The position numbers and the translations under genes were made by a program. Below, in pieces: positions 1 to 8,583 of a stretch of 31,270 nt of DNA (its first letter is position 1; the number at the start of each line of letters is the position of its first letter). The notes below the pieces were generated by a model. The model was not told the origin of the DNA and searched no databases. It was given only the letters and a program-made list of their open reading frames with translations. The DNA is from JAQICB01 sp046482735 (GTDB lineage Bacteria > Bacteroidota > Bacteroidia > Bacteroidales > UBA1715): assembly GCA_046482735.1 (NCBI GenBank), contig JAWOEL010000076.1, positions 1 through 31,270 of the forward strand. Reading direction: 5' to 3'.

Positions 1-200
1 GTATGGTATCTTACGGTGGGTGGAGTAAATCTGATGCTGAAGCGTATTTTAAAACAGCAGTTTTAGATAATGCTATTAGTCATGAAATTGATTTTACATT
101 ACAGCAAACGCGGTATGTACGAAATAAATTTCCTGCAATAACAGTAGCTCCATTATTATATGATGTAGACAATCATTTATTGCATTGGATACATGAATAA
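1..200 (+). CDS. C-terminal fragment of an unknown protein (5' end outside window)
   Basis: An open frame enters from the left edge and ends with TAA at 198-200, giving about 65 C-terminal residues that finish in LLHWIHE. The first complete codon is at position 3, and the ATG there need not be the true start. I do not recognise the family. The fragment is not membrane-like and has no sorting tail. The stop lies 6 bp before the left end of the insertion sequence, so this frame is not obviously cut by it. The downstream methyltransferase and acyltransferase make a surface-polysaccharide context possible, but that is inference. Real as the end of a coding region: fairly likely; function: unknown. 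Confidence 0.5.
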   Translation, partial: MVSYGGWSKSDAEAYFKTAVLDNAISHEIDFTLQQTRYVRNKFPAITVAPLLYDVDNHLLHWIHE

Positions 201-206
201 TGGAAT

Positions 207-224
207 CAGGGCAAACGCATCTAA
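207..224 (+). repeat. IS left terminal inverted repeat
   Basis: CAGGGCAAACGCATCTAA, matching the right end read on the opposite strand with 2 mismatches. It contains the transposase stop codon (reverse TAG at 223-221). Confidence 0.85.
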
Positions 225-1315
225 TTTTTTAAAACTTTCAAAACATAGTTGTTATTCCACCCAATCATTTTGCGTTTTCCTTTAATGCCAATCTTAGCGT
301 CATCTTTTTTTAATAGATTAAGAGCTATTCTGTTTAGAGTAGAAAAGTTTTGAGCAGCATTACCTGCTCTTTTACGTGATTGATCCTCGTTAAAAGCAAC
401 GTCTAATACCCAATGGACTTTATTCTCTATACCCCAATGCATTCTTACCCCGTTGTTTATTGTCGATGCATTATTGAGAGAACTAATGTAGTAACTTGAT
501 TCGGTTTCTTTTTTACCTGTTGCTTTAAAATATCGTTCACGTTCAATTTTTATTATTGAAGTCAGACCTTTCCATTTTATAGCCTCTTCAGTCAAGCTTA
601 AATCGGTAATTACAGAACATTTCCGTGTTTCTATTCGTCCATGACCATAATCAATACTTTCACTTGTATCAGAAGGTTTTAGAACTCTAAAGCTATCTTG
701 AATATCTTCAAACAACTCTTTCTGATTTTCTTTAACTGCAAGTATGTAATCTGCTTGTTTTGAGATAATTTTTCTGGCTATTTTCTTTTGGCAACCCATT
801 GCGTCAATTGTTACAATGCAGTCTTTAATTAATAGATTCTCTAAGAGTTTTGGGATTGCGGTAATTTTATTTGATTTTTCATCAACTTTAATTTGCCCCA
901 AAACAAGTTCATTTTTATCAGCCCAAGCACTAACGATGTGTGTTGCAGTCTTAAAGTTTAACTTCTTTGAACCTCTAATTGTTTTTCCATCAATGCTAAT
1001 AACTTCTCCTTTAGTTATTTCGTTTACTGATTTAATCCAATTTAAAAAGCATTTTTCAAATTCATCAGCATCTAAAGCTGAAAATAATCTATTGAAGGTA
1101 TCATGCGATGGAATACCGTTAGGAAGTTCTAAAACACTCTTTAGCCACTCCTCTTTCATCTCCCCATAGTATTCAATTTCATTCCATGATTCTGCTCCGC
1201 TAAGAACTGCAGCGATTGTTATAAATATGATATCATTCATGTTATGATATCTTGTTCTTTCTACTCGTGGATCTTTCATTTCTGAAAAATACGACAATAT
1301 TCCTGTGTTTCCCAA
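221..1315 (-). CDS. ISAs1-family DDE transposase
   Basis: A 364-aa transposase that would catalyse movement of the surrounding IS. The N-terminus (YFSEMKDPRVERTRYHN) matches the DPR...R motif of the ISAs1 N-terminal associated domain. The DDE residues can be placed at D109 (SIDGKT), D171 (VTIDAMG) and E297 (HWGIENKVHW), followed by the family-typical LDVAFNED stretch. Length is normal and no frameshift is visible, so it could be active. The start given is TTG; the next ATG (1279) would cut into the DPR motif, so a non-ATG start near 1315 is more likely. The stop overlaps the left inverted repeat, a compact layout common in IS. Confidence 0.92.
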   Translation of the reverse strand: MGNTGILSYFSEMKDPRVERTRYHNMNDIIFITIAAVLSGAESWNEIEYYGEMKEEWLKSVLELPNGIPSHDTFNRLFSALDADEFEKCFLNWIKSVNEITKGEVISIDGKTIRGSKKLNFKTATHIVSAWADKNELVLGQIKVDEKSNKITAIPKLLENLLIKDCIVTIDAMGCQKKIARKIISKQADYILAVKENQKELFEDIQDSFRVLKPSDTSESIDYGHGRIETRKCSVITDLSLTEEAIKWKGLTSIIKIERERYFKATGKKETESSYYISSLNNASTINNGVRMHWGIENKVHWVLDVAFNEDQSRKRAGNAAQNFSTLNRIALNLLKKDDAKIGIKGKRKMIGWNNNYVLKVLKN

Positions 1316-1413
1316 TTTAATATATCTATCTGATTGCTAGACAAATATTCAATTTTATTGTAACGTGAAAAGCTATTTGCCTGATATTCAAACAATTAAA
1401 TAATTAAAATATT

Positions 1414-1431
1414 TTGGATACGTTTGCCCTG
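1414..1431 (-). repeat. IS right terminal inverted repeat
   Basis: On the reverse strand this reads CAGGGCAAACGTATCCAA, the partner of the left repeat at 207-224. About 100 bp separate it from the transposase start and presumably carry its promoter. Confidence 0.85.
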
Positions 1432-1471
1432 ATGATAGATTCATATGTTATAAAAAATCAATAAAATTTTA

Positions 1472-1479
1472 TATTTTTG
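1472..1479 (+). promoter_or_regulatory. Candidate -7 promoter box TATTTTTG for the methyltransferase
   Basis: An exact match to the Bacteroidota -7 consensus TAnnTTTG, 12 nt before the ATG at 1492. No TTG lies at the expected -33 distance. A run of ten A (1480-1489) falls between box and start. The box is outside the IS, so the gene need not depend on it. Confidence 0.45.
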
Positions 1480-1491
1480 AAAAAAAAAATT

Positions 1492-2346
1492 ATGAAACAG
1501 TACATCAAACAAATTTATCGTTTTCTTAATCCGAAATTTCAAAATCTTTTTTTGGAATACAAAGTGCATTTTAAACCGAGATACGGACATGGATTGCCTG
1601 CTCATCAGGACTTGTATACTATAGTCGATGCTCAACGAGGTGAATATAAAAAAATTCTGCTTAAGGCACTGCAACATAAAGAAACAATTTGGGAAATTAA
1701 GGAAGCACAGGATGAAAATGATTCATTGAAACCGACATGGAATAATGGTTATTTGCCGGGACTTGATGTAATAGGTGTTTATACTATGCTTGCGGAATTT
1801 AAACCGAAAAATTATATTGAAATTGGTTCGGGAAATTCGACAAAAGTTGCATTTAAAGCTAAACAAGAACATGGCTTGGATACGCATATTACGTCTATTG
1901 ATCCGCAACCTCGTGCTGAAATTGATGATTTGGCAGCTACCGTTATTCGTGAACCGTTTGAGAATTGTGATTTTGATATTCTTGAAACATTAGAGGAGAA
2001 TGATATTTTATTTGTAGATAATTCTCATCGTATTTTACCGAATTCGGATTCGATGGTGTTTTATCTTGAAATTTTACCGCGATTAAAAAAAGGTGTAATT
2101 GTTCATATTCATGATATTTATATACCGTATGATTATCCGCAATTTATGTGCGACAGATTTTATTCCGAACAATATGGTCTTGCAATGTATATGCTTGCTA
2201 ACCCGCAAAAATTTAAACCAATAATGCCTAATTATTTTATTAGTGAAGATGCTGAATTGCGAGAACTCATTAGTCCTATCTGGAATCATCCTAATCTTTC
2301 TTCGGTTGAACGGCATGGTGGCTCTTTTTGGTTGCAAATATCATAG
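1492..2346 (+). CDS. Class I SAM-dependent methyltransferase
   Basis: A 284-aa protein with the SAM-binding motif I EIGSGNST (about residues 110-117), an acidic loop IDPQP (136-140), a following FVDNSH (about 174-179) and HIHD (205-208). This arrangement is typical of the Methyltransf_24-like class often found in polysaccharide or small-molecule modification clusters. It has no signal peptide, so it is probably cytosolic; the substrate cannot be read from sequence. The ATG at 1492 is preferred over the in-frame TTG at 1477 because the latter overlaps the candidate -7 box. The acyltransferase gene starts 12 nt downstream on the same strand, so the two are probably co-transcribed and may modify the same glycan (inference). 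Confidence 0.8.
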   Translation: MKQYIKQIYRFLNPKFQNLFLEYKVHFKPRYGHGLPAHQDLYTIVDAQRGEYKKILLKALQHKETIWEIKEAQDENDSLKPTWNNGYLPGLDVIGVYTMLAEFKPKNYIEIGSGNSTKVAFKAKQEHGLDTHITSIDPQPRAEIDDLAATVIREPFENCDFDILETLEENDILFVDNSHRILPNSDSMVFYLEILPRLKKGVIVHIHDIYIPYDYPQFMCDRFYSEQYGLAMYMLANPQKFKPIMPNYFISEDAELRELISPIWNHPNLSSVERHGGSFWLQIS

Positions 2347-2358
2347 GCTGTCAAGAAT

Positions 2359-3423
2359 ATGAAAGAGCGGATTGTATACCTCGACATTCTCCGAATTGTA
2401 GCTATTGTGGCTATTATCTCACTTCATGTTTCGGGAGGGTATTTGTCTTTTCTTTCGCTTCCTAAAGATTATAATTGGTGGAAATATTCTGTGCTGATTG
2501 ATGTGATGGCAAAATGGGGGAGTGCCGTTTTTTTAATGATTAGCGGTGCTCTCATGCTTGCACCTCACAAATCGCAGCCTATCGGGTATTTTCTCAAACA
2601 TCGTTTTGTGCGGATTGTTATACCTTTTGTGGTGTGGGTGGTTATCTATAAGTTAGTTCAGCCTGCTGATGTGGATTTCTTTTCTCTCGAAACATATACC
2701 GGTATATTGCGCCATATTGTGACCGGAAATTTGCCCTATCATATGTGGTTTGTGTATATGATTTTTGCAATGTATCTCATTACGCCGGTTGTTTCTGTTT
2801 TTATGAATAATGCTTCGGAATCTGTGTTGAAGTATTATTTTGTGTTTTGGTTTGTGAGTTCAGTGTTCCCGCAGTTTTGCACATATTATTGTAATATATC
2901 GTTAGGCATTGAACCCTACCTGACACTTCATTTGTATGCCGGTTTTTACATGCTGGGGTATTATTTGCATACGCACATAATAAGGCTGCCGAAAGCAATA
3001 TACTTACTTATTCCATTTGGTATGATACTCAATTTTTACCTCACAAAACAAGCAAGTTTTTCAATAGAGAAAACAGACTTTTTTTATTTGTCCCGTTTTT
3101 CCGTGTGGAACGTTGTTAATGCAATGCTCATTTTTCATGCTTTTCAACGAATTCCCTGGAAAAAATATATTTCATCAAATATACTTCCGCACATCACAAC
3201 TATAAGTGTATTAAGTTACGGAGTTTTTCTATCTCATGTTTTAATTATCTGGATTTTCGATAAAGGACTGCTCGGGGTAAAACTTATCGGGTACAATATA
3301 TTTGGAACACCGGTAGAACTCTATACCGGATTTGCGGTTATTATTGTGGTCGTGAGTATTGTTTCCTTCGGTGTGTGTTATGTGTTGAGTAAGATACCCT
3401 ATGTGCGGAAAATGGTAATGTGA
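2359..3423 (+). CDS. Acyltransferase family 3 membrane protein (probable O-acyltransferase)
   Basis: A 354-aa integral membrane protein with about ten hydrophobic helices. The N-terminus, YLDILRIVAIVAIISLHVSG, is the classic start of acyltransferase-3 (OafA/WecH-like) proteins; the His in ISLHVS is the conserved residue of helix 1. Family members transfer acetyl or succinyl groups onto exported polysaccharides, LPS or peptidoglycan. The short form without a C-terminal SGNH domain resembles WecH-type enzymes. It follows the methyltransferase by 12 nt and converges on the MATE gene with an 11-bp gap and no visible terminator. Family assignment is strong; substrate is unknown. Confidence 0.88.
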   Translation: MKERIVYLDILRIVAIVAIISLHVSGGYLSFLSLPKDYNWWKYSVLIDVMAKWGSAVFLMISGALMLAPHKSQPIGYFLKHRFVRIVIPFVVWVVIYKLVQPADVDFFSLETYTGILRHIVTGNLPYHMWFVYMIFAMYLITPVVSVFMNNASESVLKYYFVFWFVSSVFPQFCTYYCNISLGIEPYLTLHLYAGFYMLGYYLHTHIIRLPKAIYLLIPFGMILNFYLTKQASFSIEKTDFFYLSRFSVWNVVNAMLIFHAFQRIPWKKYISSNILPHITTISVLSYGVFLSHVLIIWIFDKGLLGVKLIGYNIFGTPVELYTGFAVIIVVVSIVSFGVCYVLSKIPYVRKMVM

Positions 3424-3434
3424 GATATAGGTTA

Positions 3435-4820
3435 TTACATATCATGGTTGTGTTCAATAACCGAAATACGTTTCCATGCTCCGCCTTTGAATCGGAAATA
3501 AAACATAAAGGAAAAACATAAAAAGAATACAACGAGAATTCCCCATGCCTTAACCGGTCCAATATCAAAGACAAATAATGAAAGATATAACGCAGGAACA
3601 AAAAGCCAGTGTAAAATCATTGACGCCCACATAGTCCACATAGTATCTCCGGCACCGCGAAGTGCTCCCACAAATGCTACTAATATAGATTCTGCTAAGA
3701 CATAAATTGCGGCGAGTTGCAACATAGTCATTGCTAAGGGACGTGATTGCAGAAAAACAGGGTCTTCACCAATAGGTTTAAACACATCTACAAGAACACC
3801 GGGAATGGCAACAAACATAATAGCGACGAATAAGGAAAAAAAGAATCCTAATTTCACCCCGGAATATGCGGAGCGTTCGGCTACATAATACCTATTTGCT
3901 CCAATATATCTGCCGACTAAACTGGTTACGCCTACTTCTATTCCGGTGAGCGGTACAAAGGTTACCATATCCCAGTTAAACATTATAGAAGCCGCGGTGG
4001 CGGTTACTTCATTGTATGAATGAAAAATGGAAACAAGAACTGAAAATGCAACCAGATTTCCGAAAAATTCTACTCCGGCGGGTGAACCATATCGAAAAAG
4101 TGTTTTGGTAATGTGTGCATGAAAGCGAAATGCTTTGTGTACAAGAAATTGACGAGCATTATCGTTTCTGAAAAAGTAGTAGAGTAACACGACTAAGCCG
4201 CAGAGTGCAGAAAAGATTGTGCCATATGCTGCTCCTTCTATGCCGAGAGCCGGAATTCCCAGTTTTCCGAATATGAGTATGTAGTTCACCACCACATTTA
4301 CGCTGAGTGTGACCAATGCGGAAATCATGACAACTTGTGTGCGGCCTATTCCGGAAAAATAACAGCTTATGGTATGGCGGAATAATGATATAATTGAGCC
4401 AAATGCCAAAATTTTTAGATATTGTTTTTGTAAAACTAATTGTGATTCTGATACAACGGTTGAAGAAAAAAACCAAAACACCAGCGGAATACATGCGAGA
4501 ATAATGGGGTATGCAAGTGTTGAAATGCCGAGAGCCTGAACAGTAACCCGCGGACAGTTTTCGTAATTTTTTGACCCGAAATACTGAGCAATTAGTGCCG
4601 TTGAAAAACCAATAAGACCAAAAAAGAATGTAATAAGCATAAAAGAGGTGATTCCACCGGCTGTTGCTGCATTCATATTGTCTGCACCTAAACGGGAAAG
4701 GAATACCCTGTCTGTAAACACCATGAGTGTTTCACTCGATTGAGAAATAACAATCGGCAAAGCTAGCGTAAACAGCTCCCGTACGCCTCCCATTTTTGTT
4801 CGTTTCAGTATTGCCTTCAT
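3435..4820 (-). CDS. MATE family efflux transporter
   Basis: A 461-aa inner-membrane protein with about twelve transmembrane segments in two similar halves. It begins with the MATE-type pattern LALPIVISQSSETLMVFTDR and ends with a short cytoplasmic tail. MATE proteins (NorM/DinF type) export cationic drugs and metabolites using Na+ or H+ gradients; which substrate applies here cannot be told. Length is normal for the family. It is transcribed alone, starting at ATG 4820 with a TATATTTG box 18 nt upstream, and is convergent with the acyltransferase gene. Family assignment is confident. Confidence 0.92.
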   Translation of the reverse strand: MKAILKRTKMGGVRELFTLALPIVISQSSETLMVFTDRVFLSRLGADNMNAATAGGITSFMLITFFFGLIGFSTALIAQYFGSKNYENCPRVTVQALGISTLAYPIILACIPLVFWFFSSTVVSESQLVLQKQYLKILAFGSIISLFRHTISCYFSGIGRTQVVMISALVTLSVNVVVNYILIFGKLGIPALGIEGAAYGTIFSALCGLVVLLYYFFRNDNARQFLVHKAFRFHAHITKTLFRYGSPAGVEFFGNLVAFSVLVSIFHSYNEVTATAASIMFNWDMVTFVPLTGIEVGVTSLVGRYIGANRYYVAERSAYSGVKLGFFFSLFVAIMFVAIPGVLVDVFKPIGEDPVFLQSRPLAMTMLQLAAIYVLAESILVAFVGALRGAGDTMWTMWASMILHWLFVPALYLSLFVFDIGPVKAWGILVVFFLCFSFMFYFRFKGGAWKRISVIEHNHDM

Positions 4821-4838
4821 CTTCTACATTTAAAAAGG

Positions 4839-4846
4839 CAAATATA
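4839..4846 (-). promoter_or_regulatory. Candidate -7 box TATATTTG(C) for the MATE gene
   Basis: On the reverse strand this reads TATATTTG followed by C, a full match to TAnnTTTGC, 18 nt before the ATG at 4820. No TTG is present at the -33 distance. Confidence 0.55.
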
Positions 4847-4942
4847 TTTGAATACATAATATAATAGATGTTTTTTGTAGAAGAATTTTTTGATATTAGG
4901 TGTTAAACCAGATATCAGATATTTTACGAAGGACTGTCGGAA

Positions 4943-5010
4943 ACACCACGTACGTCATTCGAACGGACGTGTCCGTTTACTAACGGAACGCAGTGTGGTG
5001 TGGTAATCTC
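4943..5010. repeat. Palindromic dispersed-type repeat element
   Basis: A non-coding stretch with nested self-complementarity. ACACCAC (4943-4949) can pair with GTGGTGT (4995-5001). Inside, ACGGAC/GTCCGT (4963-4968/4971-4976) and CCGTT/AACGG (4973-4977/4982-4986) form two mutually exclusive hairpins. It starts with CGTCATTCGAACGGA and ends with AATCTC, resembling the dispersed CGTCATT...AATCTC palindromes seen in many bacterial genomes (from memory). The block is more GC-rich than its surroundings. Function is unknown. Confidence 0.55.
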
Positions 5011-5026
5011 TATGGATTTAATGATG

Positions 5027-5050
5027 AATGCTTAATGCTTAATGCTTAAT
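5027..5050. repeat. 7-bp tandem repeat, three copies plus a partial
   Basis: AATGCTT is repeated three times followed by AAT. It lies between the palindromic element and the end of the MerR gene, 15 bp past that gene's stop. It is non-coding and likely to vary in copy number. Confidence 0.8.
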
Positions 5051-5064
5051 CGTTTGTCAATTTC

Positions 5065-5400
5065 CTATAGATGTTCCTGAATGCTTTGTAGTTTGCTTTT
5101 AATGCCGGTCAGTTTTTCAATAATTTCGGCAGATTTAAGCGTGCCTTCTTTATTGTCTGCCAATTTTTTTTGTGCTCCTTTGAGTGTGAGCCCCTGATCT
5201 TTGACGAGATGATGAATGATTTGAAAGTTTTTCACATCTTCGGGGGTGAATAAGCGATTACCTTTTGCATTTTTTTTCGGTTTAATGATGGCAAATTCCT
5301 TTTCCCAGAAGCGGATTAAGGATGTGTTTACATCAAACATATCGGCAACTTCACCAATTGTGAAAAATAATTTTGACGGAGGTAATTCTATATGTTTCAT
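5065..5400 (-). CDS. MerR-family transcriptional regulator (small)
   Basis: A 111-aa protein whose N-terminal 75 residues form a MerR winged helix: FTIGEVADMFDVNTSLIRFW is the recognition helix region and RLFTPEDVKNFQIIHHL the wing. The remaining 35 residues are a short coiled coil for dimerisation. There is no cysteine-bearing effector domain, so a metal or drug ligand is not indicated. It lies 36 bp after mutS2 on the same strand and is probably the last gene of that block. Similar small MerR proteins are common in Bacteroidota (from memory). Targets are unknown. Confidence 0.88.
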   Translation of the reverse strand: MKHIELPPSKLFFTIGEVADMFDVNTSLIRFWEKEFAIIKPKKNAKGNRLFTPEDVKNFQIIHHLVKDQGLTLKGAQKKLADNKEGTLKSAEIIEKLTGIKSKLQSIQEHL

Positions 5401-5436
5401 ATCATTATTTTTTTTGTAAGGTAAAAATACATTTTT

Positions 5437-7836
5437 TTAGTCTAAATACACAATAGTAATACCATCGCCTCCCATATCTATGGGAGCATCTTCGAAATGT
5501 GTAATAAAATTTAGGCCGGCTAGGTAATTTCGAATAAGTTCGCGGAGAATGCCGTATCCCTTTCCATGTAATATTTCGAGTCGGCCAATATGCATAGTGT
5601 AGCCTGTTTCTATAAATTTTTCTACTTCAATGAGTGCATCATCTCCGCGTGTGCCCCGAACGTCAATTTTTGGGGAAAAGTTAGCGTGTTTTTTGTGAAT
5701 AGTTCCTGAAAAAGTAACGTTTTTTTGTTTTTTTGTTTGTGGTTTATCTTTTGAACGTTCTAATTTCTTTATCGGTACGTGCGAAATCATGTCTCCGAAA
5801 GAAACTGATGCATGTTTATTACTCATTTCAATAATTTCACCAATCATTGTTTGCCCGTGTATAGTTACAAAGTCGCCTGTTTTGAGAGTAGCCGATGCTG
5901 CTTTTTTAGCAGTTGATTTTGGTGGTTCAGCTTTACGGATTTTTCCTGAAACAGTTTTGAGTGTGTTGGTTTGTTTTTCGTGAAGTTGTGAACGGAGTTG
6001 TTTTGTCCGTTCTTTATCGGCATTGTGTTCCTTAATACTTCGAATTGTTCGTTCAATATCTTTATTGCTGTGTGCAATAATATCTTCGAGTTCTTTCTGA
6101 GCTTTTTTTACGATATCTTGTTTAGAGTCAGAAAGTTTAGCGAGTTTTTCGCTATAATCTTTTTGTTGTAATTGTAATTCTTTTTGTTGGTGTTTAATTT
6201 TTTGTTTTTGTCGAAATATATATTGTTTTTCTTCCTCAATTTTTTTGAGATTTTTCTCAAAATCAACATGTTCTGTTCCGATTTTTTGTTTTGCATTATC
6301 AATTATTCTCTGTGGAATGCCAATAGTTTCTGCAATTTCAAATGCAAAAGAGCTTCCCGGGCTTCCCATGCGCAATTTATATAATGGTTTCATGTTTTCG
6401 GAATCAAATAACATGGCACCGTTTATAACTGTATCGTAGTTTTTAGATACTAATTTGAGATTTGTATAATGCGTAGTGAGTACACCATATAAATTTCGTG
6501 AAATAAATGTTTCTAATATACTTTCTGCAATAGCACCTCCCAAAGCAGGTTCGGTTCCGGTTCCAAATTCGTCGATGCAACATAATGTTTTTTCATGTGC
6601 ATGTTCAATAAAAAATTTCATATTGTGCAAATGCGAACTGTAGGTGCTTAAATCATTTTCTATAGATTGTTCGTCGCCAATATCAACAAATATGTGTGAA
6701 AAAACTCCCATTTTGCTATGCGAATCGCAGGGGACAGGTAAACCGCATTGTATCATATATTGAAGTAGTATCACTGTTTTCATGCATACCGATTTTCCTC
6801 CCGCGTTAGGACCGGAAATAATAATAATTCGTTGCGATTCGTCAAGAAGTATTCTTAGTGGAATAACCGGTTTTTTGGTGTGTGAGTGTGAAAGTACAAG
6901 TCCGGGATGTCTTCCTCCATACAAATCAATAATAGCTTCGTTTTGTAACTGAGGAATTGTGCAGGAAAGTTGTAATCCTACTGTTGCTTTTGCTTTGAGT
7001 GCATCAATAAAACCTAAGAAGAGATAAGCATGCTCAATTTCATATATATAAGGCCTAATAATAGATGCAATTTGTGTGAGAATAGCAATGATTTCGCGTT
7101 TTTCTTCAAATTGCAAATTGGCTATGCTGTTTTGAATAACCAAAGCATTGCTGGGTTCTACATACGATGTTTTTCCTGTACTTGATTCGTCATGAACTAC
7201 GCCCTTTATTTTACGTTTATAACTGCTCAAAACAGGTATAACCAATCGATTGTTGCGTACTGAAATTTCTGTTCCGCTTTCTGCCCAGCCTTCTGATACA
7301 GCTTGTCGCAAAGAAATTTGCATTGTTTTGTGTAAATCTTTTTTGAGTGATACCAGAGAGTTGCGTATTTTTCGAAGTCCGGGACTCGCTGAATCTTTAA
7401 TGGTTCCTTGTTCTGTAAGAATAGAAGAGCATTCTTTTATTACAGATGCGGGAACAGCAATAGTTTGGGAGTGCTCATAAATATAGGGGTATAATTCTTT
7501 GTGTTTTGCAAAAAAAGCAACAATCTGTTGTATTTCAAGTAGTGATTTAATTAAGGTTATTAGATCACTTGTTTGAATATATGTGCCTTCTTTTTGGAGA
7601 TGATTCAGGAGGTGTGCAACGTGTGTAAATGAGGGTATTGGAAAAGCATCATCTTCGCTGAGAATTAACATCATTTCCTTACACTCTTGCAGTGCGGTGA
7701 ATATGGTGGTGTATTCACCGCAAAAACCCATATCAGAAATATGGGTTTTCCCGAGATCGCTTGCACACGATTGTTCTAATAAATGTCGTATAGTGTTAAA
7801 TCCTATTTTGGATTCGATATTTTCAGGATAATTCAC
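5437..7836 (-). CDS. mutS2: MutS2 / ribosome-rescue ATPase with Smr domain
   Basis: A 799-aa MutS2, normal in length. It has an N-terminal core and clamp, then an ABC-type ATPase with Walker A GPNAGGKS (342-349), the signature region GDEQSIENDLSTYS (387-400) and Walker B with CIDEFGTGTEP (420-430). A long coiled coil (about 520-630) and a C-terminal Smr domain (about 722-799, with DVRG and HGKGYG) follow. MutS2 family members act on collided ribosomes or branched DNA, and the Smr domain can be a nuclease. The start codon appears to be GTG at 7836, 6 bp after the OmpA gene stop; no ATG is available near it. The close spacing suggests co-transcription. Confidence 0.95.
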   Translation of the reverse strand: MNYPENIESKIGFNTIRHLLEQSCASDLGKTHISDMGFCGEYTTIFTALQECKEMMLILSEDDAFPIPSFTHVAHLLNHLQKEGTYIQTSDLITLIKSLLEIQQIVAFFAKHKELYPYIYEHSQTIAVPASVIKECSSILTEQGTIKDSASPGLRKIRNSLVSLKKDLHKTMQISLRQAVSEGWAESGTEISVRNNRLVIPVLSSYKRKIKGVVHDESSTGKTSYVEPSNALVIQNSIANLQFEEKREIIAILTQIASIIRPYIYEIEHAYLFLGFIDALKAKATVGLQLSCTIPQLQNEAIIDLYGGRHPGLVLSHSHTKKPVIPLRILLDESQRIIIISGPNAGGKSVCMKTVILLQYMIQCGLPVPCDSHSKMGVFSHIFVDIGDEQSIENDLSTYSSHLHNMKFFIEHAHEKTLCCIDEFGTGTEPALGGAIAESILETFISRNLYGVLTTHYTNLKLVSKNYDTVINGAMLFDSENMKPLYKLRMGSPGSSFAFEIAETIGIPQRIIDNAKQKIGTEHVDFEKNLKKIEEEKQYIFRQKQKIKHQQKELQLQQKDYSEKLAKLSDSKQDIVKKAQKELEDIIAHSNKDIERTIRSIKEHNADKERTKQLRSQLHEKQTNTLKTVSGKIRKAEPPKSTAKKAASATLKTGDFVTIHGQTMIGEIIEMSNKHASVSFGDMISHVPIKKLERSKDKPQTKKQKNVTFSGTIHKKHANFSPKIDVRGTRGDDALIEVEKFIETGYTMHIGRLEILHGKGYGILRELIRNYLAGLNFITHFEDAPIDMGGDGITIVYLD

Positions 7837-7842
7837 AAATAA

Positions 7843-8526
7843 TTATTCGTGTAAAATTTTCACTTCAGTTCGTCTATTTTCTTGTCGGCCTTGTGGTGTA
7901 TTGTTGGAAGCAATAGGTTTTGATTGTCCAAATCCTACAGCGACAACACGCATAGCTTGTACACCTTTTGATACAAGATATTGTTTTACACTTTCAGCAC
8001 GAGCTTCCGATAATTTTTGATTTGCTTCTTTAGAACCCACATTGTCGGTATGGCCGGAAAGTTGAATAACCATAGTTTTTTTGCGTTTCATTAATTCAGC
8101 CAAATTGTTTAATGTTTCGTAAGAGTCTTTTCGAATAGTAGCTTTACCGGAATCAAAATATAAATTATTGAGTGTGTATGTTTTAGGTAATTCGTATGTT
8201 ATCGTATACGTGCCTCTTGTTTTTCCGGGGTTGTCGGGTACTTTAAAAACATTATTTGTGTTGTCCATTTCAAATCCCATAACCAATACGGTATAGCTGT
8301 CGCCTTCGGGAAGTAAGATTTGGAATGTACCATCTGATTTAGAGACTCCGGTATATTTTTTTCCGGTTGATTTGCTTTTGAAAGCTACTTTGTCACCAAC
8401 GGAAGCCATTCCTTCAAAATTTTCTACTTTTACAGTTATTAAAGCCATGTCATCGGTCGGTTCTAAATCTTGAGAAAATGCGTAGAGACTACTCAATAGA
8501 ATGAGAAAAGTATATATATGTTTCAT
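7843..8526 (-). CDS. OmpA-family outer-membrane protein
   Basis: A 227-aa secreted protein. A signal peptide (about 1-19, ending AFSQ) is followed by a small beta-rich domain (about 28-112) resembling carboxypeptidase-regulatory or SpaA-like folds. A C-terminal OmpA peptidoglycan-binding domain (about 119-227) carries NLYFDSGKATI, GHTDNVGS (158-165) and the LSEARAESVKQYL helix. It probably links the outer membrane or a lipid-associated complex to peptidoglycan. There is no transmembrane barrel and no lipobox cysteine. It sits between the GATase-like exported protein (57 bp upstream) and mutS2 (6 bp downstream). The C-terminal assignment is strong; the middle domain is tentative. Confidence 0.9.
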   Translation of the reverse strand: MKHIYTFLILLSSLYAFSQDLEPTDDMALITVKVENFEGMASVGDKVAFKSKSTGKKYTGVSKSDGTFQILLPEGDSYTVLVMGFEMDNTNNVFKVPDNPGKTRGTYTITYELPKTYTLNNLYFDSGKATIRKDSYETLNNLAELMKRKKTMVIQLSGHTDNVGSKEANQKLSEARAESVKQYLVSKGVQAMRVVAVGFGQSKPIASNNTPQGRQENRRTEVKILHE

Positions 8527-8583
8527 TGGTATGTTTGTTTATATGTTATTACTAATATGCAATATACAAAAAAATATGTAATA

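Larger units (their letters stand above)
207..1431 (-). mobile_element. ISAs1-family insertion sequence, about 1225 bp
   Basis: A single transposase gene fills the element. Its ends are imperfect inverted repeats: CAGGGCAAACGCATCTAA at 207-224, and CAGGGCAAACGTATCCAA read on the reverse strand from 1431 to 1414 (16 of 18 match, and both are flanked outside by AT). The size and the CAGGG start fit the ISAs1 (H-repeat) family. The transposase stop codon lies inside the left repeat. I see no 8-10 bp direct duplication: the left flank reads ATAATGGAAT and the right flank ATGATAGATT. The element sits between genes rather than visibly inside one. Confidence 0.9.

Noticed and set aside
816..1169. 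A forward reading frame inside the IS
   Set aside because: It is antisense to the DDE transposase, whose motifs are complete on the reverse strand.
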